Counted from the stretch's first letter, positions 13,390 to 22,155 are shown. The stretch is 23,113 bases of DNA from an uncultured Clostridia bacterium (GCA_937893945.1 CALCTA010000061.1:1-23113), one strand, 5' to 3'. Made by a program: numbers and translations. The notes: generated by a model not told the origin, from the letters alone.

Positions 13390-14958
13390 ATGCTTACAGC
13401 TAAAATATTCACAGGTATTCTTATCGTATGCTTCTTCGCACTTATGATAGGCGTCGGTCTATACTGCCGCCGTCATGCCACCAACGTTGACGGATTCGTC
13501 CTCGGCGGCCGCTCGGTAGGCCCTTGGCTTACCGCATTTGCCTTCGGAACGTCCTACTTCTCTGCCGTTATCTTCGTCGGATATGCAGGACAGTTCGGTT
13601 GGAACTTCGGCGTCGCTTCGACCTGGATAGGTCTCGGAAACGCCTTCATCGGCTCGCTTCTCGCGTGGAACATACTCGGCAGGCGCACCCGTCTTATGAC
13701 GCAGGAGCTGAACTCCAAGACGATGCCTGATTTCTTCGAGAAGCGCTACGGCTCAAAGGCACTCAAAATTGCCGCTTCCGCAATAGTATTCATATTCTTA
13801 ATTCCCTATACCGCATCTCTCTACAACGGTCTCTCCAGCCTTTTCGGAATAGCATTTGACGTTCCCTATTGGGCGTGCATTCTCGTTATGGCAGTGCTTA
13901 CGGGACTTTACGTAGTATTCGGCGGATACATGGCGACCGCTATCAACGACTTTATTCAGGGTATCATAATGCTTGTTGGCATCGTTGTAGTAGTTGCTGC
14001 GGTGCTTATGCAGAACGGCGGACTTATCGGCTCTATGGAGGCGCTCGCGCTCTCCGAGAACGGCGGTTGGGAATACACGGCGTTCTTCGGTCCCGATCCG
14101 CTCGCTCTCTTGACAGTTGTCCTTCTCACCTCGCTTGGCACTTGGGGACTTCCTCAGATGATAGGTAAGTTCTACTCTATCTCCAACGAGGCGGCTATCA
14201 GAAAAGGCACTCTTATCTCCACCGTTTTTGCTATAATCGTCGCAGGCGGATGCTATTTCCTCGGCGGATTTGGCAGACTTTTCGTAACTCCCGAGGAGGT
14301 AGCCGCAAAGGGATTCGACTCTATCGTTCCCTCCATGCTCTCTACCCTCTCACCCTACATAATCGGAATAGTTATCGTGCTGGTGCTCTCGGCATCCATG
14401 TCAACTCTTTCCTCGCTCGTTCTCACCTCGGCTTCTACGCTCGCGCTTGACGTTTTCGTTCCTTTCTCCAAGAAAGAAGTATCCGAGAAGAAAAAGCTCC
14501 TTCTTGTGCGTATCCTTATAGTGTTCTTCATAGTCCTCTCGGCTGTTATCGCAATACTCAAGGATACCGTATGGTCGGATTTCGTATTCATCGCACAGAT
14601 GATGGGCGTATCCTGGGGCGCTCTTGCGGGCGCATTCCTCGCCCCCTTCCTCTACGGTCTGTATTGGAAGAAGGCTACAAGACCTGCGGTCTGGGCATCA
14701 TTCGTGTTTGGCGTTGGAATTATGATATTCCAGCTCGTAATATCCTTGGCAAAGATCTCTCTCCCGGGAGCCTTCCTCGGATTTGTATTTAAGAACTCTC
14801 TCTCTTCAGGCGTCTGCGCTATGCTCGGCGGACTTATTATAGTTCCCGTCGTTTCTCTGCTCACACAGAAGCGCAAGCCCGACGGCGTGGATAAGCTCTT
14901 TGAGTGCTACAAGGTTACTCACACAGTTCCCGCTAAGAGCTCTCTCAAAGAGGACTGA
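13390..14958 (+). CDS. Sodium:solute symporter family transporter
   Basis: A 522-residue, strongly hydrophobic protein with about 13 membrane helices. Its N-terminal signature YCRRHATNVDGFVLGGRSVG followed by GTSYFSAV is the mark of the SSS family (PutP, PanF and others), which drives uptake of a solute with sodium. A further typical stretch is GGYMATAINDFIQGIIM (family motif near helix 5-6). It starts 30 bases after the ligase gene, with AAAGG ahead of ATG 13390. Family members carry proline, pantothenate, sugars or carboxylates. The neighbouring CoA ligases suggest an organic acid, possibly arylacetate. That substrate is a guess from neighbours, while the family is sure. Confidence 0.92.
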   Translation: MLTAKIFTGILIVCFFALMIGVGLYCRRHATNVDGFVLGGRSVGPWLTAFAFGTSYFSAVIFVGYAGQFGWNFGVASTWIGLGNAFIGSLLAWNILGRRTRLMTQELNSKTMPDFFEKRYGSKALKIAASAIVFIFLIPYTASLYNGLSSLFGIAFDVPYWACILVMAVLTGLYVVFGGYMATAINDFIQGIIMLVGIVVVVAAVLMQNGGLIGSMEALALSENGGWEYTAFFGPDPLALLTVVLLTSLGTWGLPQMIGKFYSISNEAAIRKGTLISTVFAIIVAGGCYFLGGFGRLFVTPEEVAAKGFDSIVPSMLSTLSPYIIGIVIVLVLSASMSTLSSLVLTSASTLALDVFVPFSKKEVSEKKKLLLVRILIVFFIVLSAVIAILKDTVWSDFVFIAQMMGVSWGALAGAFLAPFLYGLYWKKATRPAVWASFVFGVGIMIFQLVISLAKISLPGAFLGFVFKNSLSSGVCAMLGGLIIVPVVSLLTQKRKPDGVDKLFECYKVTHTVPAKSSLKED

Positions 14959-15008
14959 TACAACAAACAACGAAATTTTAACTCTTTATATAAAGGCGGT
15001 TACATATT

Positions 15009-16751
15009 ATGAAAAAGCTTATGTTGGGAAACGAGGCGGTCGCTCGCGGCATGCTTGAGGCAGGCTGTAGCATAGTATCCTCTTATCCCGGAACACCCTC
15101 AACAGAAATAACCGAGTATGCGGCGAAGTACGACGAGATCTACTGCGAATGGGCGCCTAACGAAAAGGTAGCCTGCGAGGTAGCCTTCGGAGCGGCTCTG
15201 GCAGGCGCGAGAAGCGCTTGCTGTATGAAGCACGTAGGACTTAACGTGGCGGCAGATCCGCTGTTTACTCTTTCCTATACAGGCGTCAACGGCGGTCTTG
15301 TTGTATGCGTTGCCGACGACCCCGGAATGCACTCTTCTCAGAACGAGCAGGACTCAAGACACTACGCAAAGGCAGCTAAGCTTCCTATGCTTGAGCCCTC
15401 GGATGCCGTTGAGGCTAAGGAATTCACAAAGCTCGCATTCGCTCTTTCCGAGGAATACGACACTCCCGTTATCCTCCGCACCTGCACGAGAATAGCTCAC
15501 TCCCAGTGCAGCGTAGAGCTTGAAGAGCCCGTGGCGGCAGTAAAGAAGGAATACGTAAAGAACCCCCAGAAATACATAATGGCGCCCGCAAACGCTATCC
15601 GCAAGCACCCCGTAGTTGAGGAGAGAACGGCAAAGCTTGTCGCTCTCGCCGAAAAGACCGAGCTTAACAAGGTCGAGTACGCCGAAGGCTCTTCACTCGG
15701 AATCATCACCTCGGGAACCTGCTATCAGTACGTCAAGGAGCTTTACGGAGACAGCGTGTCTGTGCTCAAGCTCGGACTTGTAAATCCCCTTCCCACAAAG
15801 CTTATCCTTGATTTTGCTTCCCGCGTTGACAGACTCGTGGTCATTGAGGAGCTCGATCCCGTTATAGAAAACCACTGCAAGTCTCTCGGTCTTAGCGTTG
15901 ACGGAAAGAACATCTTCCCCATCTGCGGCGAGTTCTCTCAGTCGCTTATCGCTAAGGTGATGGGACTTGAAGCAAAGGAATATGTTCTCCCCGAGGAGAG
16001 CGCTCCCGTCCGTCCTCCCGTAATGTGCGCAGGCTGTCCTCACAGAGGTCTCTTCTACGTTCTCGCAAAGAAGAAGATAACCGTGCTTGGAGACATCGGA
16101 TGCTACACTCTCGGCTCTGCCGCTCCGCTTAACGCTATCGACTCTGTTCTCTGCATGGGCGCGTCGGTATCCGGACTTCACGGCTTTAACAAGGCGTCTG
16201 GCGCTGAGGCGGCAAAGAAGGCAGTCGCAGTCATCGGAGACTCCACCTTTATGCACTCGGGCATGACCGGACTTGCTAACATCGCCTATAACGGCACAAA
16301 TTCCACCGTCATCATCGTTGACAACTCTATCACGGGTATGACGGGACATCAGCAGAACCCCACCACAGGATATAACATCAAGGGCGATCCCGCGACAAAG
16401 ATAGACCTTGAGGCTCTCTGCCACGCGCTTGGCATCAACAGAGTTCGCGTAGTAGATCCATACGACCTCAAGGCTACCGAGAAGGCTATCGTTGAGGAGA
16501 TAGCGGCAGACGAGCCGTCTGTTATCATCTCCCGCAGACCTTGCGCACTTCTCAAGTACGTCAAAGCTAAGCCCGCCCTCACGATAGATGCCGACAAGTG
16601 CCGTACCTGCAAGGCTTGTATGAAGCTTGGCTGTCCCGCTATCAGCATCAAGGACGGCAAGGCAGTTATTGATGCTACCCTTTGCGTAGGCTGCGGTATC
16701 TGTCAGCAGCTCTGTGCTTTCGGAGCAATAGGAGGTGGCGAAAATGAGTAA
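15009..16751 (+). CDS. iorA: Indolepyruvate:ferredoxin oxidoreductase, alpha subunit
   Basis: Large subunit of the enzyme that reversibly converts aryl-pyruvates plus CoA to arylacetyl-CoA, CO2 and reduced ferredoxin. The 580-residue protein has the N-terminal pyruvate-oxidoreductase domain (GNEAVARGMLEAG, then SSYPGTPSTEI), a central domain, the thiamine-diphosphate region with GDS at 410-412 and a following NSITGMTG, and two C-terminal 4Fe-4S motifs. The first is Cys531, 534, 537 and 542 with Pro, the second is Cys559, 562, 565 and 569. The family is soluble and oxygen-sensitive. AAAGGCGG precedes ATG 15009. The stop overlaps iorB by eight bases. Neighbours suggest amino-acid fermentation or the reverse, reductive carboxylation of arylacetyl-CoA. 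Confidence 0.95.
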   Translation: MKKLMLGNEAVARGMLEAGCSIVSSYPGTPSTEITEYAAKYDEIYCEWAPNEKVACEVAFGAALAGARSACCMKHVGLNVAADPLFTLSYTGVNGGLVVCVADDPGMHSSQNEQDSRHYAKAAKLPMLEPSDAVEAKEFTKLAFALSEEYDTPVILRTCTRIAHSQCSVELEEPVAAVKKEYVKNPQKYIMAPANAIRKHPVVEERTAKLVALAEKTELNKVEYAEGSSLGIITSGTCYQYVKELYGDSVSVLKLGLVNPLPTKLILDFASRVDRLVVIEELDPVIENHCKSLGLSVDGKNIFPICGEFSQSLIAKVMGLEAKEYVLPEESAPVRPPVMCAGCPHRGLFYVLAKKKITVLGDIGCYTLGSAAPLNAIDSVLCMGASVSGLHGFNKASGAEAAKKAVAVIGDSTFMHSGMTGLANIAYNGTNSTVIIVDNSITGMTGHQQNPTTGYNIKGDPATKIDLEALCHALGINRVRVVDPYDLKATEKAIVEEIAADEPSVIISRRPCALLKYVKAKPALTIDADKCRTCKACMKLGCPAISIKDGKAVIDATLCVGCGICQQLCAFGAIGGGENE

Positions 16752-17319
16752 TAACACCAAGAATATTATGATAGTCGGCGTTGGCGGTCAGGGCTCACTG
16801 CTTGCAAGCAAGCTGCTTGGCAGACTTCTTTGCAACGAGGGATATGACGTAAAGGTATCCGAGGTGCACGGAATGAGCCAGAGAGGCGGCAGCGTTGTTA
16901 CCTACGTCCGCTACGGCGACAAGGTATATTCCCCCATCATTGATAAGGGCGAGGCAGACTTTATAGTTTCATTTGAGAAGCTTGAGGCACTTCGCTACGC
17001 GCCTTATCTGAGAAAGGGCGGAAAAATAATAGTCAACTCCCAGGAGATAGACCCGATGCCCGTTATTACGGGTGCGGCTGAGTATCCTCACGAGGCGCTT
17101 GAGCATCTCTCAGCTCTCGGAGTTGACGTTGACTGCATCGACGCGCTCACTCCCGCGCTTGTGGCAGGCTCGGCTAAGGCTACTAACATCGTTCTCATGG
17201 GCCGTCTCTCCAAGTGCCTTGACATAGACCAGGACAAGTGGATAGCCGCGCTCAAGGAGAGCGTTGCTCCTAAGTTTGTTGAAATGAATATCAAAGCTTT
17301 CGAGCTCGGAAGAGCCTGA
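16744..17319 (+). CDS. iorB: Indolepyruvate:ferredoxin oxidoreductase, beta subunit
   Basis: A 191-residue subunit of the pyruvate-oxidoreductase gamma-domain family. The N-terminal VGVGGQGSLLASKLLG (8-23) is the signature, followed by SEVHGMSQRGG and the VSFEKLEALRY segment. It partners with IorA in the alpha-2 beta-2 enzyme. AGGAGGTGG lies just upstream inside iorA, and ATG 16744 is chosen over a GTG nine bases earlier because that GTG sits within the ribosome site. The 8-base overlap with iorA implies coupled translation. Confidence 0.94.
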   Translation: MSNNTKNIMIVGVGGQGSLLASKLLGRLLCNEGYDVKVSEVHGMSQRGGSVVTYVRYGDKVYSPIIDKGEADFIVSFEKLEALRYAPYLRKGGKIIVNSQEIDPMPVITGAAEYPHEALEHLSALGVDVDCIDALTPALVAGSAKATNIVLMGRLSKCLDIDQDKWIAALKESVAPKFVEMNIKAFELGRA

Positions 17320-17366
17320 GAGGATAAATCACTCTACAGCAACCAAAAGAAAGAAGGGATACCCAA

Positions 17367-18680
17367 ATGGAAAAGAGAAAGTATTATCAGCCGGAGATCG
17401 AAACTATGCCGGTTGAGGAGATCAAGAAATTACAATCCGAGAAGCTCGTGAAGCAGGTACAGCACGTTTACGCGCACGTTCCCTACTACCGCGACCTTAT
17501 GGACAAGAAGGGCGTTCGCCCCGAGGATATTCACGGAATTGAGGATCTGCACAAGCTTCCCTTTATCGAGAAATCCGATCTTCGCGAGACCTATCCCTAC
17601 GGTATGCTTGCTGTTCCGCTTGAGGACTGTGTGAGAATTCAGTCAACCTCAGGTACTACGGGCAGACGAGTTATCGCTTATTACACTCAGAACGACATAA
17701 ATCTTTGGGAAGATTGCTGTGCTCGCGCGCTTATCGCCGCAGGCGCAGATAAAGAGGACGTAGTTCAGGTAAGCTATGGCTACGGACTTTTCACAGGTGG
17801 CTCAGGACTTCACGGCGGCTCTCATAAGGTTGGCTGTCTCACTCTTCCCATGTCCTCAGGCAACACCGAGCGACAGATACAGTTTATGACCGACCTCAAG
17901 GCTACAGTCCTCTGCTGCACTCCCTCTTACGCCGCTTACATAGGCGAGAGCCTCAAGGAAATGGGCTACACCCCCGACACTATTCCGCTCAAGGCAGGCA
18001 TCTTCGGCGCTGAGCCTTGGACGGCATCTATGCGCAAGAACATTGAGGAGACACTCGGCATCAAGGCTTACGATATCTACGGACTTACCGAGATCTCAGG
18101 CCCCGGCGTATCCTTTGAATGCTCCGAGCAGGGCGGTATGCACGTCAACGAGGACCACTTCATCGCAGAGATAATCAATCCCGAAACAGGCGAGCCTCTC
18201 CCCGACGGTGAGAAGGGCGAGCTCGTATTCACATGTCTTGACAAGGAAGCATTTCCGCTTCTCCGCTACCGCACGAGAGATATATGCGTGCTTAACCGCA
18301 CTCCCTGCTCTTGCGGAAGAACTCACGTTCGTATGTCGAAGCCTATGGGCAGAAGCGACGATATGATGATAATTCGCGGCGTCAACGTATTCCCCTCTCA
18401 GATAGAGGCAGTGCTTCTCAACGAGGGCTTCTCGCCCAACTATCAGATAAAGCTCGGCAGAGTCAACAACAACGACACCTTTGACGTTTACGTAGAGCTT
18501 CCCCCCGAGCAGTTTGACGACTCGGTCAAGAATATCGCCGCTAAGGAAAGCGCTCTCAAGGACGCTCTCCGCAATATGCTCGGTATCGGCCCTGCCGTTC
18601 ACCTCGTAGCTCCCAAGACCATCGCTCGAAGCGAGGGTAAGGCTGTGAGAATTATCGACGAGCGCAAGCTCCACGATTGA
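17367..18680 (+). CDS. paaK: Phenylacetate-CoA ligase (AMP-forming)
   Basis: A 437-residue adenylate-forming ligase of the PaaK family, which makes phenylacetyl-CoA from phenylacetate, ATP and CoA. Seen are the family start YYQPEIETMP with VPYYRDLMD, the phosphate-binding STSGTTGRR (93-101), IYGLTEISGPG (237-247), YRTRDIC (301-307) and the C-terminal hinge MGRSDDMMIIRGVNVFPSQIE. The length is normal. It lies 47 bases after iorB with AAGAAGG before ATG 17367. Next to iorAB it could link free arylacetates with their CoA thioesters in either direction: releasing acids after amino-acid oxidation, or activating imported acids. AMP formation with ATP use favours activation. Indoleacetate or hydroxyphenylacetate are alternatives. 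Confidence 0.93.
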   Translation: MEKRKYYQPEIETMPVEEIKKLQSEKLVKQVQHVYAHVPYYRDLMDKKGVRPEDIHGIEDLHKLPFIEKSDLRETYPYGMLAVPLEDCVRIQSTSGTTGRRVIAYYTQNDINLWEDCCARALIAAGADKEDVVQVSYGYGLFTGGSGLHGGSHKVGCLTLPMSSGNTERQIQFMTDLKATVLCCTPSYAAYIGESLKEMGYTPDTIPLKAGIFGAEPWTASMRKNIEETLGIKAYDIYGLTEISGPGVSFECSEQGGMHVNEDHFIAEIINPETGEPLPDGEKGELVFTCLDKEAFPLLRYRTRDICVLNRTPCSCGRTHVRMSKPMGRSDDMMIIRGVNVFPSQIEAVLLNEGFSPNYQIKLGRVNNNDTFDVYVELPPEQFDDSVKNIAAKESALKDALRNMLGIGPAVHLVAPKTIARSEGKAVRIIDERKLHD

Positions 18681-18705
18681 TGCACCTAAAGAAAGGAGAA
18701 ATAAT

Positions 18706-19128
18706 ATGGGAATCAAACAGGTATCCGTATTCGTAGAAAATAAAAAGGGATCTCTCCACGAGATCACCGATCTTCTCGCAAAGGCAAACATCGACCTTCG
18801 CTCTATGTGCATCGCAGACACCAGCGATTACGGCATCGTCCGTATGATCGCTGACGACTCCGAAAAAGCAATGAGAGTGCTTAGCGAGGCAGGACACACC
18901 GCCAATATCCGCGAGGTAACCGCATTCGCCGTTCCCGACGAGCCGGGCGGACTTGCAAAGGCGCTCAATCTGCTTGAGAGCAACGGCGTTAACATCGAAT
19001 ATCTCTACGCGCTCGTTACGACCGAGACAGATAAGGCGTACACCGTGCTCCGCACCGACGACAGCGCTAAGGCAGAGGCAGTTCTCGCCGCAAGCAACAT
19101 TGAGCTTCTCGACGAGAATCATATATAA
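18706..19128 (+). CDS. Tandem ACT-domain protein
   Basis: A 140-residue protein made of two ACT domains, about residues 3-68 (QVSVFVENKKGSLHEITDLL) and 70-138 (VTAFAVPDEPGGLAKALNLL). ACT pairs bind amino acids and regulate enzymes or sense ligands. Stand-alone double-ACT proteins often sit beside paaK and ior genes in Clostridia and archaea, as I recall. It has no catalytic domain and no DNA-binding domain. It ends the six-gene operon, 25 bases after paaK, with AAAGGAGAAAT before ATG 18706. A likely role is to modulate the ligase or oxidoreductase in response to phenylalanine, tyrosine or tryptophan. That ligand is inferred from the pathway. Confidence 0.88.
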   Translation: MGIKQVSVFVENKKGSLHEITDLLAKANIDLRSMCIADTSDYGIVRMIADDSEKAMRVLSEAGHTANIREVTAFAVPDEPGGLAKALNLLESNGVNIEYLYALVTTETDKAYTVLRTDDSAKAEAVLAASNIELLDENHI

Positions 19129-19137
19129 TTGAATGAT

Positions 19138-19167
19138 AAAAACCGCAGGCGAACGCCTGCGGTTTTT
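19138..19167. terminator. Bidirectional terminator between convergent operons
   Basis: A perfect 14-base-pair stem AAAAACCGCAGGCG (19138-19151) with CGCCTGCGGTTTTT (19154-19167) on a 2-base loop, giving a T run when read on either strand. It fills most of the 41-base gap between the ACT gene stop and the metal permease stop, so it serves both operons. Confidence 0.95.
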
Positions 19168-19169
19168 GT

Positions 19170-20015
19170 TTATGTTCTTTTTAGCACCTTGCCCAAGGCA
19201 AAGCAGATAAGGAATGCGGCTATGTCCACCACCGCGATGGTAGGTCCTACGGGTGTTGAGGCGAGTATCGCCACTATAATTCCAAAGATCGCGCAGGTCG
19301 TGGATATGCACGCTGAAAGCAGAACCGTTCCCTTAAAGGTTCTCGTGAGGCGCATTGCCGCAAGTGCGGGAAAGATTATGAGCGCCGAGGTCAGAAGCGA
19401 GCCGACGAGATTCATCGCAAGCACGATGATCACCGCCGTTATCACGGCTATAATAAGGTTATAGAACGACGCTCTGACACCGCTCGCCGAGGCAAAGCTC
19501 TCGTCAAACGTAACCGCGAATATTCGGTTGTAGAGCAACACGAAGAGCGCTATTACCACAATAGACAGCACGAGGCATATCGCAACCTCAAGCCTTGAGA
19601 GAGTTATTATTGAGAATGAGCCAAATAGCGTACTGCAAACGTCTCCAGCCACGTTACCCGAGGTCGAGAACAGGCTCATAAGAAGATATCCAACCGCCAA
19701 AGCACCCGCCGAGAGCATTGCTATCGCGGCGTCTCCCTTAATTTTCGTGTTCTGCCCCGTTTTGAGAAGCAGGATAGCGCATATCACGGTTATCGGGAGA
19801 ACGATGAGCATATTGTCGGTTATATTTATAACAGTCGCTATCGCAAGCGCGCCGAATGCGACGTGCGAAAGTCCGTCTCCGATAAACGAGAAGCGCTTAA
19901 GCACGAGCACCACGCCGAAAAGCGAGGAGCAGAGCGCTATCAGAGTACCCGCGATAAGCGCGTACCACGTAAACTCATATGAGAAGTACTCGGCAAGCAT
20001 TTCAAAGGCTTTCAT
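19170..20015 (-). CDS. znuB: Zinc/manganese ABC transporter permease
   Basis: A 281-residue inner-membrane subunit of an ABC-3 family metal importer with about eight membrane helices. The segment LVLKRFSFIGDGLSHVAFGALA near the N-terminus is the family signature, and the last helices contain LTSALIIFPALAAMRLTRTF. It is the last gene of the operon. ATG 20015 overlaps the ATPase stop as ATGA, with GGGAGGTGAG as ribosome site. Zinc is inferred from the His-rich binding protein and Fur-family regulator in the operon; manganese or iron cannot be fully excluded. Confidence 0.9.
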   Translation of the reverse strand: MKAFEMLAEYFSYEFTWYALIAGTLIALCSSLFGVVLVLKRFSFIGDGLSHVAFGALAIATVINITDNMLIVLPITVICAILLLKTGQNTKIKGDAAIAMLSAGALAVGYLLMSLFSTSGNVAGDVCSTLFGSFSIITLSRLEVAICLVLSIVVIALFVLLYNRIFAVTFDESFASASGVRASFYNLIIAVITAVIIVLAMNLVGSLLTSALIIFPALAAMRLTRTFKGTVLLSACISTTCAIFGIIVAILASTPVGPTIAVVDIAAFLICFALGKVLKRT

Positions 20016-20707
20016 GCGTGCTCACCTCCCATAAGGCACTCCGCGCGGTAATCCTCTACCGAGCCAAAAAAGCGAGGCTCTTTGCCCATGAGCAGCACCG
20101 AGGTGGCATCGCGGAGCGCGTTCTCTATATCGTGAGTTACCATTATGACCGTAACTCCCGTATGTCTGTTGAGATGCTCAATAAGAGAATAGAGAGATGC
20201 CGACGCTGACGGATCAAGCCCCGAAACGGGTTCATCGAGCAGAAGCACCTTCTTTGCGGCACAGAGCGCACGCGCAAGCAGAACTCTCTGTTGCTGTCCG
20301 CCCGAGAGATTGCGATAGCTCTCGTCGGCAAGCTCGTATATTCCCATCATCTTCATATTCTGCTCTGCCTCAAGTCGCTCAAGCCTGCCAAAAAAGGCAC
20401 GCTTGCCAAGTCCCGAGACGCATCCCGATAGCACCACCTCGCGCACCGAGGCGGGAAAGTCCTTCTGCGCCTCGCTCTGCTGAGGCAGGTATCCTATATC
20501 CTTACGCGTCAAGCCGTCTCCGAGAATTATACTGCCCGAGCTTACGCTCTTTAGCGCAAGCAAGGTCTTAATAAGCGTGCTTTTACCCGAGCCGTTGTCT
20601 CCGAGTATGCACAAATAATCGCCCGCGCTGACCTCAAAATTCAAGCCCTCGCAAACGAGCCGTCCCTCGTATCCGAGCGAGACGTCCTTACAAATTATCT
20701 GAGCCAT
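20012..20707 (-). CDS. znuC: Zinc/manganese ABC transporter ATP-binding protein
   Basis: A 231-residue ATPase that powers the importer at the inner face of the membrane. Walker A is GDNGSGKST (36-44), the Q-loop lies in YLPQQSE, the signature is LSGGQQQR, Walker B is VLLLDEPVSGLD and the H-loop is VTHD. All residues for ATP hydrolysis are present. Its ATG follows the stop of the binding-protein gene with no gap (TAAATG), and it overlaps the permease by four bases. Confidence 0.92.
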   Translation of the reverse strand: MAQIICKDVSLGYEGRLVCEGLNFEVSAGDYLCILGDNGSGKSTLIKTLLALKSVSSGSIILGDGLTRKDIGYLPQQSEAQKDFPASVREVVLSGCVSGLGKRAFFGRLERLEAEQNMKMMGIYELADESYRNLSGGQQQRVLLARALCAAKKVLLLDEPVSGLDPSASASLYSLIEHLNRHTGVTVIMVTHDIENALRDATSVLLMGKEPRFFGSVEDYRAECLMGGEHA

Positions 20708-21727
20708 TTATTTTTCCTGTTCTCCTGTTCCAAGCGCTTTTTTAAGCGCCTTCAGATTATCTTCCATTACCGAGAGATAGCTGATGCCCTCGGCTATCTG
20801 CTTTTTGTTCACGCTCTGAAGCGAGTTAAAAACTATTATCTCTCCCCCGCCCTGTCTTGACGACGAAAGCACAGTCATTGCAAGCGCTCGGTCAGAGCTT
20901 TCTGTTACCGCAACGGCAGAAAGTGAGTGCGCCTCAGCTTCCTTTATAAGCCTTAGTACCGTCTCAAAATCCGCGTCCGCGTCTGCGCTACAGCCCTCAA
21001 ATGCGGCTGCATATTCTATTCCGTAGTCCTCAAGCAGATAAACAAACGGAAATCTGTCGCAGAAGAGCAAAAATCGCTCCTCTTGTGCAATACTCTCTAC
21101 CGCCTTTTTATATTCACCGTCAAGAGCGTCAAGTCTTTCTATGTATTTTTTCGCATTCTCTGCATAGGTCTCCGCTCCGTCCTCATCAAGCGCCGACACT
21201 TCCTCTGCAAGTGCCTTACAAGCCGCCTTTGCATTGTTAAGTGAGAGCCAGATATGCTCGTCAAGCGTGCCGTGGTTATGCCCCTCGTGGTCATGATGCT
21301 CGTGGCCGTGTCCGCCGTGTGAATGCCCTTCTGACGCTGAGGATATGTTGTGAAGCTCCACGCCCTCGCATTTTGAAAGCTCTACCCTCACTATATCTTT
21401 ATTATCCGAGCGCTCAAGCGCCTCGCTCACCCACCTGTCCGACTCACCGCCGAGATAAACTATCATATCAGCCTTTGATATCGCCAGAATGTCAGCGGCT
21501 GTCGGCTCATAGCTGTGAGGGTCTGTTCCGTTCTGTATGATAAGCGAAAGCTCTATTTTCTCACTATCACCGATTATCTCACGAAGCCAATCGTACTGAG
21601 GGAACATGGTGCAGAGTATCGTTATCCTGCCGTTATCCTCGCTCTTGCGACCGCCACAACCAAAGCAACAGAAAAGCGCGCAGAGGACAAGCAAAACAGC
21701 GCAAAAGCGCAACAAAGCTCTGCTCAT
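20708..21727 (-). CDS. znuA: Zinc ABC transporter substrate-binding lipoprotein, His-rich loop
   Basis: A 339-residue extracytoplasmic metal-binding protein. A signal peptide (residues 1-23, RALLRFCAVLLVLCALFCCF) ends in a probable lipidated Cys24 (FGCGG), followed by the binding-protein fold. Metal-site candidates are His71 (TDPHSYEP) and His158 (DEHIWLS). A His-rich loop at 135-152 has nine His, typical of zinc binders. The segment that usually supplies a third His (HxAFGY-type) instead reads FCDRFPFVYLLEDYG, with Cys223 and Asp224. That suggests a divergent third ligand, a variant I recall in other Firmicutes. The start overlaps the regulator stop as ATGA. It probably delivers zinc to the ZnuB permease. 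Confidence 0.9.
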   Translation of the reverse strand: MSRALLRFCAVLLVLCALFCCFGCGGRKSEDNGRITILCTMFPQYDWLREIIGDSEKIELSLIIQNGTDPHSYEPTAADILAISKADMIVYLGGESDRWVSEALERSDNKDIVRVELSKCEGVELHNISSASEGHSHGGHGHEHHDHEGHNHGTLDEHIWLSLNNAKAACKALAEEVSALDEDGAETYAENAKKYIERLDALDGEYKKAVESIAQEERFLLFCDRFPFVYLLEDYGIEYAAAFEGCSADADADFETVLRLIKEAEAHSLSAVAVTESSDRALAMTVLSSSRQGGGEIIVFNSLQSVNKKQIAEGISYLSVMEDNLKALKKALGTGEQEK

Positions 21728-22140
21728 TCGTTACCCCCAAGCTTGCACTCGGCGCAATTTCCAAAGAGCAAAGTCTCTTCCTCGCTGACCGAGAAGCCCT
21801 TTACCTTATTCACCTGCTCAAGCAGTGCGCTTGAGGTGGCGCGGTCAAGGTGAAGTATCTTTCCGCACTGCAAGCACTTGAGGTGCAGATGGGTGCGGCA
21901 GTGGTCGTCCGCGATAATGCGGTAGAGAAATCGGCGGCTTCCCTCGCCCGAGAAGCGATGCACCTTCTTTTCCTCCACAAGCCCCGTCATAAGCCTGTAA
22001 ACCGTACTGCGCCCGGGAGCATTCTCTCCCTCGCTCTCGCACAGATGTTCAACTATCTCGTCAACCGTGTATGAGCTGTCGCTGTTCCTCTCAAGAAAAT
22101 CAAGCAGCAGCTTTTTCTGTTCGGTGTTGTATCTTGCCAT
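21724..22140 (-). CDS. zur: Fur-family transcriptional repressor, probably zinc-responsive (Zur)
   Basis: A 138-residue regulator with an N-terminal winged helix (residues about 1-80, with RSTVYRLMTGLVEEKKV as the DNA-contacting part) and a C-terminal metal-binding dimer domain. A structural zinc site is formed by CLQC and CAEC near the C-terminus, and HCRTHLHLKC supplies sensor-type His residues. First gene of the zinc operon, so it likely represses its own promoter: a 7-1-7 palindrome sits where transcription should begin. The ATG at 22140 follows GGAG. Assignment to Zur rather than Fur or PerR rests on the adjacent zinc importer, not on a diagnostic residue. Confidence 0.85.
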   Translation of the reverse strand: MARYNTEQKKLLLDFLERNSDSSYTVDEIVEHLCESEGENAPGRSTVYRLMTGLVEEKKVHRFSGEGSRRFLYRIIADDHCRTHLHLKCLQCGKILHLDRATSSALLEQVNKVKGFSVSEEETLLFGNCAECKLGGNE

Positions 22141-22155
22141 TTCAAGTCTCCAATT

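Noticed and set aside
15693..16760. 355-codon minus-strand open frame opposite iorA
   Set aside because: Shadow of iorA, whose iron-sulfur and thiamine motifs are intact on the plus strand.
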